Assembly: GCA_902521325.1 (NCBI GenBank) | Contig: CABYRE010000006.1 | Span: forward strand, 1 to 64,000 | DNA: 64,000 nt | Direction: 5' to 3' | Source: an uncultured Alphaproteobacteria bacterium | GTDB lineage: Bacteria; Pseudomonadota; Alphaproteobacteria; HIMB59; GCA-002718135 | Part shown: positions 29,147-38,030 of the stretch, in pieces | Layout: each line of letters starts with the position of its first letter | Numbering within the stretch: position 1 is the first letter of the stretch | The notes under the pieces: model-generated | What the model was told of the DNA's origin: nothing | What the model saw: the letters and a program-made list of their open reading frames with translations, nothing else | Database searches by the model: none | Program-made: the position numbers and the translations under genes

Positions 29147-30276
29147 TTAACTTAAAGGGGATGACCTGGGATCATTCTAGAGGTTTTGACCCAATGGTTG
29201 CTACATCTAAAAAATTTCAGGAAATTCATAATAATAAAGTTTCAATTGAATGGGATAAAAGACCGTTACAAGCATTTGCAGATAGACCTATAGAAGACAT
29301 GACTAATGATTATGATTTAATAGTAATAGACTATCCTCATGTTGGTGAAGTGGCTCACAAAGGACTTTTACAAAACTTAAACCTCAATGAATATCAATCT
29401 CAATTAAACGATTTAAAAAAGCAATCAGTTGGAAAATCGCATGAGAGTTATTTTATAGATAATAAACAATGGGCTCTTGCCATAGATGCTGCCTCACAGA
29501 CCGCCTGTTACAGAGAAGATTTAGTTAGAGTACTTCCATCCAAATGGGATGATCTTCTTTCATTAGCAAAAGAGAGAAAAGTTCTTTGGCCTTTAAAACC
29601 AGTTCATGCAATAAGTAGTTTTTATAGTATTTATAACAACATTACTGAAGAATTAATCCCAGAAGAAAAAAATTTTATTAATAAAGATGCTGGAGTTAAA
29701 ACCCTTACAATGATGAAAGCTGTATCTAAAGAAATAATCAATGATTGTTTAAGTATGGATCCAATTCAAACTGCTGAACTCATGACAGAGACTAATGATT
29801 TTTATTATTGCCCATACATTTATGGATTTTCAAATTACTCGAGAAATAATTATAGAAAAAATATTTTGAAATATATTGATGTTTTAGATTTGTTAGGCAA
29901 AGGTCCATCAGGAACACATTTAGGTGGTACTGGCATAGCAGTATCAAATGTTAGTAAGAATAAAGATCTAGCAATTGAATATGCATTTTGGATAGCAGGG
30001 GCTGAATGTCAAAAGTCACTTTTTTACCAAAGTGGTGGACAGCCAGGAAATTCTGAAGCTTGGGAGGATGAAAAGATAAATCTAGAAACAAACGATTTTT
30101 TTAAAGCAACTCGTAAAACTCTTGATTTGGCATGGGTAAGACCAAGGCATAACGGTTATATGGAATTTCAGGACAGAAGTGGTGATATCATTAATGAATA
30201 TCTACAAACAGAAATTTCAGCTGAAAGTATTTGTGAAAAATTATCTGATATGTACAATAAGAGTTTCAAAGAATAA
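29143..30276 (+). CDS. Solute-binding-protein-fold protein lacking a signal peptide
   Basis: Resembles SBP family 1 ([23 protein letters not shown]) but starts [15 protein letters not shown] with no hydrophobic leader; ATGA overlap fixes the start. Confidence 0.75.
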   Translation: MINLKGMTWDHSRGFDPMVATSKKFQEIHNNKVSIEWDKRPLQAFADRPIEDMTNDYDLIVIDYPHVGEVAHKGLLQNLNLNEYQSQLNDLKKQSVGKSHESYFIDNKQWALAIDAASQTACYREDLVRVLPSKWDDLLSLAKERKVLWPLKPVHAISSFYSIYNNITEELIPEEKNFINKDAGVKTLTMMKAVSKEIINDCLSMDPIQTAELMTETNDFYYCPYIYGFSNYSRNNYRKNILKYIDVLDLLGKGPSGTHLGGTGIAVSNVSKNKDLAIEYAFWIAGAECQKSLFYQSGGQPGNSEAWEDEKINLETNDFFKATRKTLDLAWVRPRHNGYMEFQDRSGDIINEYLQTEISAESICEKLSDMYNKSFKE

Positions 30277-30284
30277 ATTATTGT

Positions 30285-31433
30285 ATGACTAAACCATTAG
30301 AAGGATTAACAGTATTAGAATTTAGCCAGTTTTTATCAGGGCCATATGCAGGCTTAAGACTTGCTGATTTAGGAGCAAGAGTAATTAAAATTGAAAGACC
30401 AGAAGTTGGGGATCTTTGTAGAAACTTATATATCAGCGACACTGATCTCGAAGGTGATAGCACTTTATTTCATGCAATTAATAGAAATAAGGAGAGCTTT
30501 GCAGCAAATTTAAAAGATGCCAAAGACATAGAGTTAGTAAAAAAATTAATTGAGAAGGCAGATATAATTACACAAAATTTTAGACCAGGAGTAATAGAAC
30601 GTATTGGTTTAGATTATAAAAATGTAAAAAAAATAAATCCAAAAATAGTTTATGGAACTATTTCTGGTTACGGATCTGATGGGCCTTGGAGTTCATTACC
30701 TGGACAAGATTTATTAGCACAATCTAGAACAGGTTTAGTTTGGTTAAATGGTAATGGAGGTGAAGCACCAACCCCAATGGGTTTGGCAGTTGCTGACATG
30801 TTGGCAGGACATACACTTGTTGAAGGTATACTAGCAGCGGTTATCAAAAGATTTCGAACAGATAATGGATCTCATGTAGAAACAAGTTTAGTTGAGGCCT
30901 TATTAGATTTTCAATTTGAAGTTCTGACGACATATTTTAACGATGGAAACAGAAAGCCGGAAAGAAGTTCGTATAATAATGCCCACGCATATCTGTCAGC
31001 TCCGTATGGAATTTATAAAACATCCAATGGATATATAGCAATTGCAATGACACCACTGCCTCAACTTGGTGCATTACTTGATTTAAATTCAATTAAAGAT
31101 TTACATGATCAAAAAGAATGGTTCACAAAAAGAGATGAAATTAAAAAAGATATTGGCGACTGGATTGAACATCAAACAACAGAACACTGGTTGAGTATTC
31201 TTGAGCCAGCAGATATATGGTGTGCTAAAGTACTCGATTGGGAAACAATGGTTAAACACGAAGGATTCAAGATCCTCGATATGGTTCAGAGAATTAAAAG
31301 AGATGATGGACTTGATATTGAAACACTTCGTTGCCCAATAAAAATTGATGGAGAGATTTTTAAATCAAGTAAGGCAGCTCCAAAAATTGGGAATGACAAT
31401 AATAGTATTATGAAAGAATTTGGTATCTCATGA
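30285..31433 (+). CDS. CaiB/BaiF (class III) CoA-transferase
   Basis: LEGLTVLEFSQFLSGPYAGLRLADLGARVIKIERPEVGD, NRNKESFAANLK, MGLAVADMLAGH. Confidence 0.94.
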   Translation: MTKPLEGLTVLEFSQFLSGPYAGLRLADLGARVIKIERPEVGDLCRNLYISDTDLEGDSTLFHAINRNKESFAANLKDAKDIELVKKLIEKADIITQNFRPGVIERIGLDYKNVKKINPKIVYGTISGYGSDGPWSSLPGQDLLAQSRTGLVWLNGNGGEAPTPMGLAVADMLAGHTLVEGILAAVIKRFRTDNGSHVETSLVEALLDFQFEVLTTYFNDGNRKPERSSYNNAHAYLSAPYGIYKTSNGYIAIAMTPLPQLGALLDLNSIKDLHDQKEWFTKRDEIKKDIGDWIEHQTTEHWLSILEPADIWCAKVLDWETMVKHEGFKILDMVQRIKRDDGLDIETLRCPIKIDGEIFKSSKAAPKIGNDNNSIMKEFGIS

Positions 31434-32536
31434 AAATTAAAGATATAGAAATTCGTATGTGTCGACACAAAGAGCCTGTCATGAAAGATTCAGAAATGAG
31501 AGATGGGAAAAAATCAGATTTAGAATTCTTAGTTATCACATTTCACACTGATGAAGGTCTTTCTAGCTCAACTTTTGGGTTTGCAGGGAGGGGCGCAGAA
31601 ATGGCTGGTGAAATCGCAAATTCAATTTTTAAACCTTTTTTTATTGGCAGAGACCCACTTTATCGTGAACAACATTGGCATGAATACAGAACCGCAGACA
31701 GATGGTGGAACCACGCACCTATATATAGTTACGGACCATTTGATATTAATTGTTGGCTTCTCTCATCTATGCAAGCAGGCCAACCTCTCTATAAGTATTT
31801 AGGCGCTTATAGAGACAAGGTTCAAATTTATGGAAGTTCTCTAGTTTTAAATTCACCTGAGGCTTACGCAAAAGAAGCCTTGGAATATAAAAAGAGAGGT
31901 TTCAATGCTTATAAACTTCATCCTCCTGGAAAATATGATTTTGATTTGGAAGCTCATAAAAAAACACGTGAAGCAGTTGGTGATGAATTTAAGCTTATGA
32001 GTGATCCGGTTGCCCCTTATACTTTTGAACAAGCTCTACGTTTTGGAAGAGAGTTAGAAAAATTAAATTATTATTGGTACGAAGAGCCTTTGTTTGATGA
32101 AAATTTTCATAATCTAAGGGAATTAACTAGAATATTAGATATTCCTATTATTGGAACAGAGGTTATAGCAAAACATCCTTACAGTGTTGCTGAATGTATC
32201 TCTACAAGGGTTGTTGATATGGTAAGAGCTGATGTTTCATGGAGTGGAGGCATTACGGCTACAATGAAAACAGCACACTTAGCAGAAAGTTTTGGCGTTC
32301 AGTGTGAAATTCATACAGCTATTTATCATCCTTTAGAACTTGTTAACTTACATTGTTGTGCAGCTATAAAAAATTCTGAATTTTTTGAAGTCCTTGTGCC
32401 TTATGAATATTTTAATTTTGGTTTAAAAGATTCTATCAAAGTCGAAAATGGTTACGCCCATTTACCTTCTAAGCCCGGTCTTGGCATTGATTTAGATTGG
32501 GATTTTATAGATAATACAACTTTCAAAAAAATTTAA
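31430..32536 (+). CDS. Enolase superfamily, mandelate racemase/muconate lactonizing enzyme-like
   Basis: KLH motif (YKLHPPG), SDPVAPY, WYEEPL, IGTEVI, RADVSWSGG, EIHTAIYHP. Confidence 0.88.
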   Translation: MKIKDIEIRMCRHKEPVMKDSEMRDGKKSDLEFLVITFHTDEGLSSSTFGFAGRGAEMAGEIANSIFKPFFIGRDPLYREQHWHEYRTADRWWNHAPIYSYGPFDINCWLLSSMQAGQPLYKYLGAYRDKVQIYGSSLVLNSPEAYAKEALEYKKRGFNAYKLHPPGKYDFDLEAHKKTREAVGDEFKLMSDPVAPYTFEQALRFGRELEKLNYYWYEEPLFDENFHNLRELTRILDIPIIGTEVIAKHPYSVAECISTRVVDMVRADVSWSGGITATMKTAHLAESFGVQCEIHTAIYHPLELVNLHCCAAIKNSEFFEVLVPYEYFNFGLKDSIKVENGYAHLPSKPGLGIDLDWDFIDNTTFKKI

Positions 32537-32538
32537 AA

Positions 32539-33840
32539 ATGACAAAGATTACTAAATTTAGTGTTCAAGATGTAAGATTTCCTACTTCAAAAGATTTAAC
32601 TGGATCTGATGCCATTCATACAGATCCTGATTATTCAGCAACGTATGTGACCGCTTTTACTGATCAATCAGAGTTAAAAGGATATGGTATTGCTTTCACG
32701 ATTGGTAAAGGAAATGACATTGTTGCTGAATGTATAAAACATTTTTTTCCAATTTTTGAAAATATGGACTTAAATGATTTAGAAAATAACATTGGTAAGC
32801 TCTGGTTCAAGTGTGTTGATCATAGTCAGTTACGATGGTTAGGTCCTGAAAAAGGAGTTGTTCATATGGCTGTATCAGCAATCTTTAATTGTTTATGGGA
32901 TTTAATTGCTAAGAAGCACAAAAAACCTTTGTGGCAGTTCGTTGTAGAAAGTGAGCCTGAAAAAATAGTTAGTTGGTTAACATTTAAATATATTGAAGAT
33001 GTTTTAACTCCAGAGGAAGCGTTAGCGATTTTGTCAAACAATCAAAATGATAAACAAAAACGTATCGATACAGTATTTCAAGAAGGATATCCATCTTACA
33101 CAACTGCTGCAGGATGGCTTGGCTATTCAGATGAAAAAATAATTCAATTATGCAAAGAATATATGGTGAAAGGTTGGAAGCATTTTAAAATCAAGGTTGG
33201 TTTAGATCTAGATGCAGATGTAAAAAGACTTGAGTTAATTAGAAAAACAATTGGTGATGATTGCTCTATTATGGTTGATGCAAACCAACAATGGAACGTA
33301 GAACAATCGATTAAACATATTAATGCATATAAAAAATTTAATTTATTTTTTGTAGAAGAGCCTACAAGTCCAGATGATGTAATGGGTTTTGCCAAAATAA
33401 AAAAAGAAGTTGGAGATGTAAGACTTGCTACTGGAGAAGCATGTGGTGGTCGCATAATGTTTAAGCAATTTCTTGAAACTGGTGCAATGAACATTTGTCA
33501 AATTGATAGCTGCAGATTGGGAAGTATTAACGAAATAATTACAGTATTGTTAATGGCACATAAATTTAATGTTCCAGTATTTCCACATGCTGGTGGTGTT
33601 GGTTTATGTGAATATGTTCAACACCTATGCATGATCGACTATGTTTTAATCAATGGTTCTAAAAATGATAAAGTTGTAGAATATCAAGACAGCTTACATG
33701 AACACTTTGTATATCCATGTAAGATTGAAAATGGAAATTATATGCCCCCACTTGACCATGGATATTCTATTGAAATGAAAGAAAAGTCTGTTAATGAGTT
33801 TTCTTTTCCTAACGGCGAGTATTGGAAGAATAATATATGA
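32539..33840 (+). CDS. fucD: L-fuconate dehydratase (enolase superfamily)
   Basis: VRFPTSKDLTGSDAIHTDPDYSATYV, FKIKVGLD, MVDANQQW, FVEEPTSPDD, PHAGGVGLCEYVQHL. Confidence 0.9.
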   Translation: MTKITKFSVQDVRFPTSKDLTGSDAIHTDPDYSATYVTAFTDQSELKGYGIAFTIGKGNDIVAECIKHFFPIFENMDLNDLENNIGKLWFKCVDHSQLRWLGPEKGVVHMAVSAIFNCLWDLIAKKHKKPLWQFVVESEPEKIVSWLTFKYIEDVLTPEEALAILSNNQNDKQKRIDTVFQEGYPSYTTAAGWLGYSDEKIIQLCKEYMVKGWKHFKIKVGLDLDADVKRLELIRKTIGDDCSIMVDANQQWNVEQSIKHINAYKKFNLFFVEEPTSPDDVMGFAKIKKEVGDVRLATGEACGGRIMFKQFLETGAMNICQIDSCRLGSINEIITVLLMAHKFNVPVFPHAGGVGLCEYVQHLCMIDYVLINGSKNDKVVEYQDSLHEHFVYPCKIENGNYMPPLDHGYSIEMKEKSVNEFSFPNGEYWKNNI

Positions 33841-34574
33841 GATTAAAAGATAAAAAAATAATTGTAACTGCTGCAGCACAAGGCATTGGTAGGGCAACTG
33901 CAATGATGTTTGCAAAAGAAGGGGCTTCTGTTATTGCAACTGATATTAATGAAGAAAAACTGACTGAATTAAATAAAGAAAATAATTCTATCAAAACTCA
34001 AAAATTAGATGCTACAAATAAAAATGCAGTTGAAGATTTTTGTGCTAGCATTGAAACTGTTGATATTCTCTTTCATGCTGTTGGTTTTGTTCATCATGGA
34101 ACATTATTGGAATGTGATGATACAGAATTTCAACGATCTGTTAATGTAAATGTATATTCAGCCTATCTCATGAGTTATAATCTATTACCTAAAATGTTAG
34201 ATAAAGGAAAGGGAAATATAATTATTGTATCTTCTGCTGCTTCAAATGTAAAAGGAGCTCCTAATAGATTTATTTACGGAACAACAAAAGCAGCACTAAA
34301 TGGTTTTGTAAAAGCTCTTGCAGCAGATTATGTCAAAAATGGAATTCGATGTAATGCTATACTTCCTGGAACAGTAGAAACACCATCTTGGGAAGGTAGA
34401 GTGAATATGGCTGATGATCCAAAACAAGCTCGGAAGGATTTTATTGCTAGACAAGCTATGGGAAGATTAGCTCAACCAGAAGAAATTGCTTCACTTGCAA
34501 TTTATTTAGCAAGTGATGAATCAGATTTTGTAACAGGAACACTAAATTTAATTGATGGAGGGTGGGCTTTATAA
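33837..34574 (+). CDS. SDR oxidoreductase, probable 2-keto-3-deoxy-L-fuconate dehydrogenase
   Basis: TAAAQGIGRA, IVSSAASN, YGTTKAA, C-terminal NLIDGGWAL; directly after fucD. Confidence 0.85.
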   Translation: MRLKDKKIIVTAAAQGIGRATAMMFAKEGASVIATDINEEKLTELNKENNSIKTQKLDATNKNAVEDFCASIETVDILFHAVGFVHHGTLLECDDTEFQRSVNVNVYSAYLMSYNLLPKMLDKGKGNIIIVSSAASNVKGAPNRFIYGTTKAALNGFVKALAADYVKNGIRCNAILPGTVETPSWEGRVNMADDPKQARKDFIARQAMGRLAQPEEIASLAIYLASDESDFVTGTLNLIDGGWAL

Positions 34575-35422
34575 TGAAAACTTTAAGATATAGAATTGGT
34601 GAAGGTGTTAAACCAGGAATTTTGGACTCAGAGGAGAACATACGCGATGCTTCTTCCTTGGTAAATGATTGGGATAATAAGAATGTTACTACTGAAAAGC
34701 TGCATGAAGTAAAACTAGTTGATTTAAGTTCATTACCTATTGTTGAAAATCATGACGGTATAGCACCATGTGTTTGTAAAGAAAGTATTGGTAAAATTAT
34801 TTGTATAGGTCTTAATTATTCTGATCATGCAGAAGAAACAGGGCAAAAAGTACCTCCGGAGCCTATTATTTTTGCAAAAGCAACAAGTTCAGTAATTGGA
34901 CCAAATGATGATGTGGAGATTCCTAAAAAATCAGTAAAATCTGACTGGGAAGTTGAATTAGGTGTTATCATTGGAAAAGAAGCGAAGTATATTTCTGAAA
35001 GTGAATCACAATCCCATATTGCTGGGTACTGTGTTATTAATGATTTAAGTGAGAGAGAATTTCAGATTGAACATTCAGGTCAATGGATGAAAGGTAAATC
35101 ATGTGATACTTTTGGACCAATAGGACCTTATTTAGTTACAACAGATGAAATCCCTGATCCTCAAAATCTTAAAATGTGGTTAGAGGTTAATGGTAAAAAA
35201 ATGCAAAATGGGTCAACAAATACGATGGTCTACGGTGTTAACTTTCTCATTAGTTATTTAAGTCAATTTATGTCATTACAGCCAGGAGATATTATCTCTA
35301 CTGGAACTCCTCCAGGTGTAGGTATGGGAATGAAACCCCAAGTATTTCTAAAAGCTGGTGATGTTATGAAATTAGGCATTGACGGCTTAGGAGAACAAAC
35401 ACAAAAAACGATTCAAGTTTAA
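34574..35422 (+). CDS. Fumarylacetoacetate hydrolase family, probable 2,4-diketo-3-deoxy-L-fuconate/rhamnonate hydrolase
   Basis: ICIGLNYSDHAEE, PIIFAKATSSVIGP, DWEVELGVIIGK, GDIISTGTPPGVGMG. Confidence 0.87.
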   Translation: MKTLRYRIGEGVKPGILDSEENIRDASSLVNDWDNKNVTTEKLHEVKLVDLSSLPIVENHDGIAPCVCKESIGKIICIGLNYSDHAEETGQKVPPEPIIFAKATSSVIGPNDDVEIPKKSVKSDWEVELGVIIGKEAKYISESESQSHIAGYCVINDLSEREFQIEHSGQWMKGKSCDTFGPIGPYLVTTDEIPDPQNLKMWLEVNGKKMQNGSTNTMVYGVNFLISYLSQFMSLQPGDIISTGTPPGVGMGMKPQVFLKAGDVMKLGIDGLGEQTQKTIQV

Positions 35423-36576
35423 TGTTTGGAAGCATCAATAATTGTCATAATGTTAAAGACTTTAGAAGTTTAGCAAAGAAAAGACTTCCAAGCCCAATCT
35501 TTCATTATATTGATGGTGCTGCTGATGATGAAATAACTTATAAAAGAAATACTGATGCATATGAAGAATGTGATTTAATTCCAAATGTCTTAAGTGGTGT
35601 TGATAAAGTAGATATGTCAACTACAGTGATGGGACAAAAATTGGATATGCCATTATATTGTGCCCCAACTGCTCTTCAAAGATTATTTCACCATGAGGGT
35701 GAAATTGGAGTCGCAAAAGCTGCTGAAAAATTTGGAACTATGTTTGGAATTTCTTCTTTAGGTACAGCAAGCATAGAGGAGATATCAAGTTTAGTCAAAA
35801 CACCAAAACTTTTTCAACTGTACGTTCATAAAGACAAAGGCTTAAACAAAGCTCTTATACAAAGGTGTAAAGAATCTAATTTTGAAGCAATGGCAGTAAC
35901 TGTTGATACCGCTGTTGGTGGAAATCGTGAAAGAGATTTGTATACAGGTTTTACTATTCCAATGAAATTAAAATTAAATAGTGTGCTTAGTTTTATGCTG
36001 CATCCTAAGTGGGCAATAGATTATTTTACAAAACCTAAATGGGAATTGAGTAATTTAAAAGAGCACATAAGTGAAGGTACAACTGTAATGACTACAATTG
36101 GTGATTACTTCACGAAGATGCTTGATAATTCGATGAGCTGGAAAGATGTTGAAAATATTAACAAAGAATGGGGGCGTCAATTTGCAATCAAAGGCGTTAT
36201 GTCAGTAGATGATGCCAAAAAAGCTATCGATGTTGGTGCTTCTACAATAATGGTTTCAAATCATGGAGGACGACAATTAGATGGGTCAAGATCACCTTTT
36301 GATCAATTAGCTGAAATTGTTGATGCTGTTGGAGACAAAATAGATGTAATTTGTGAAGGCGGTATCAGAAGAGGAACACATGTTTTAAAAGCATTATCTT
36401 TGGGTGCAAAAGCTTGCTCTGGTGGGAGAATGTATCTCTATGCTTTAGCTGCTGGAGGTCAAAAAGGGGTTGAAAAAAGTTTATCTAATTTACGTAATGA
36501 AATTGAACGAGATATGAAATTAATGGGAGTTTCTAACGTAAAAGAGTTAACAAGAAAAAATCTTAAATTCAGATAA
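35422..36576 (+). CDS. lldD: FMN-dependent alpha-hydroxy-acid dehydrogenase (L-lactate dehydrogenase type)
   Basis: FHYIDGAADDEIT, SNHGGRQLDG, CEGGIRRGTHVLKALSLGA. Confidence 0.9.
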   Translation: MFGSINNCHNVKDFRSLAKKRLPSPIFHYIDGAADDEITYKRNTDAYEECDLIPNVLSGVDKVDMSTTVMGQKLDMPLYCAPTALQRLFHHEGEIGVAKAAEKFGTMFGISSLGTASIEEISSLVKTPKLFQLYVHKDKGLNKALIQRCKESNFEAMAVTVDTAVGGNRERDLYTGFTIPMKLKLNSVLSFMLHPKWAIDYFTKPKWELSNLKEHISEGTTVMTTIGDYFTKMLDNSMSWKDVENINKEWGRQFAIKGVMSVDDAKKAIDVGASTIMVSNHGGRQLDGSRSPFDQLAEIVDAVGDKIDVICEGGIRRGTHVLKALSLGAKACSGGRMYLYALAAGGQKGVEKSLSNLRNEIERDMKLMGVSNVKELTRKNLKFR

Positions 36577-36637
36577 ATTCACAATATTTTAAAAAAAAAT
36601 ATTTATTCTCATCTAATTTTATTCTAAAAATTTTATT

Positions 36638-36958
36638 ATGAATGATGAAATAGAGCCAATCTTAATAGGCGAAGTTGATGATATTGATATTGGTTCAGTA
36701 GAAAATTTTGAATATGAAGATATAAATTATGCAATTTATAGACTCGAATCAGGCTTTTTTGCAACTGAAGGAAATTGCCCTTGTGCTGAAAAAACTTTAT
36801 TAAGTGAATCTAGTATTGAAGGTGAAGAACTAGAGTGCCCATCATGCGGTAATAAATTTAGCATTGTATCTGGAGACTCTGTCTCTGATTTAGAACAAAT
36901 TCCATTAAAAATATTTGATGTTACAGAAGAAGATGGAAATCTTTACCTAAATATTTAA
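36638..36958 (+). CDS. Rieske-like ferredoxin with CxC/CxxC ligand set
   Basis: NCPCAEKTLLSE...LECPSCGNKFSI; Rieske-ferredoxin-like layout with both His ligands replaced by Cys. Confidence 0.72.
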   Translation: MNDEIEPILIGEVDDIDIGSVENFEYEDINYAIYRLESGFFATEGNCPCAEKTLLSESSIEGEELECPSCGNKFSIVSGDSVSDLEQIPLKIFDVTEEDGNLYLNI

Positions 36959-36966
36959 CTTATAAT

Positions 36967-37926
36967 TTATTTACTTAAGTCTATAATGTTATTTGGATTT
37001 AATTTTTCTTTATCTTTTAAAAAATGATAAACATTTTCACAGCACTCAATAGCCATTCTTTTACGACACTCTAGGGTAAGAGCAGCGTTATGAGGTGATA
37101 ATATAATATTATCTAATTTAAATAAATCTAAGTCTGAAGGAGGAGGTTCAACTTCGTACACATCTAATCCAGCTCCAAATATACTTTTACTTGAAAGTGC
37201 TTTATAGAGTGCATCTTCATTAATTATTCCCCCTCTAGCTGTATTTACTAAAATAAGATTTTTTTTAAAAATTTTAAATTCATCATACGAAATCAAATTC
37301 TTTGTCTCTTTGTTAAGAGGCATATGTATACTTATGTAATCAGCATTTCTAAATCCTTCTTCTTTGTTAACGGAAGAGCAACCATAATTTACAATATCAG
37401 ATTTTGAAACAAAAGGATCATAAACACTTATTTTTGCTTCAAATCCTAAACATCTTTTAGCGAGAGCTTTACCAATTCTACCAAAACCTAGAATAAATAT
37501 ATTTTTTTTATATAGTTCAAAAAAATTCGGTAATTGTGATTTAAGTTTATAATTTCCACTTTTAACTATTTTGTTAGACTCAAAAATATTTTTTGATAGC
37601 ACGAGAAACATTGTAATTACGTGTTCAGCAACACTTGCAGCATTTGATGTGCTTGTAATTGATAGTGCAATATTATTGCTTTGTAGATATTTTTGATCAA
37701 CATTATCATAACCAACACCATGCCTAGATACAATTTTTAATTTTGGACATGAAGATAAAATTTCACTATCAAGATTTGACGTTCTTAAAATTATTGCATC
37801 AACGTCTGAGAGGCTATGAATTAAATTATTTTTTGAAAATTCTTTAACTTGAATAATATCAAAGTTTTCATTATGTAAAATTTTTAAACCATCCTCGTGT
37901 ACTTCTCCAACAATACCTATTTTCAT
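36967..37926 (-). CDS. D-isomer-specific 2-hydroxyacid dehydrogenase
   Basis: ILGFGRIGKALA, LVNTARGGIINEDAL, SPHNAAL. Confidence 0.9.
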   Translation of the reverse strand: MKIGIVGEVHEDGLKILHNENFDIIQVKEFSKNNLIHSLSDVDAIILRTSNLDSEILSSCPKLKIVSRHGVGYDNVDQKYLQSNNIALSITSTSNAASVAEHVITMFLVLSKNIFESNKIVKSGNYKLKSQLPNFFELYKKNIFILGFGRIGKALAKRCLGFEAKISVYDPFVSKSDIVNYGCSSVNKEEGFRNADYISIHMPLNKETKNLISYDEFKIFKKNLILVNTARGGIINEDALYKALSSKSIFGAGLDVYEVEPPPSDLDLFKLDNIILSPHNAALTLECRKRMAIECCENVYHFLKDKEKLNPNNIIDLSK

Positions 37927-38030
37927 TATGAAAGCTATAAAGTAATATTTGTTAAAAACAAATGTTAGCTATTTAAAAAATATGTTTCTTATATTAATAT
38001 ATTACCTTTTAAGTTTGTTTGGGGGAAAGA

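Noticed and set aside
37947-37963. Considered calling the palindrome a defined operator
   Set aside because: No cognate regulator in the window and AT-rich DNA yields such palindromes by chance; kept only as a low-interest observation
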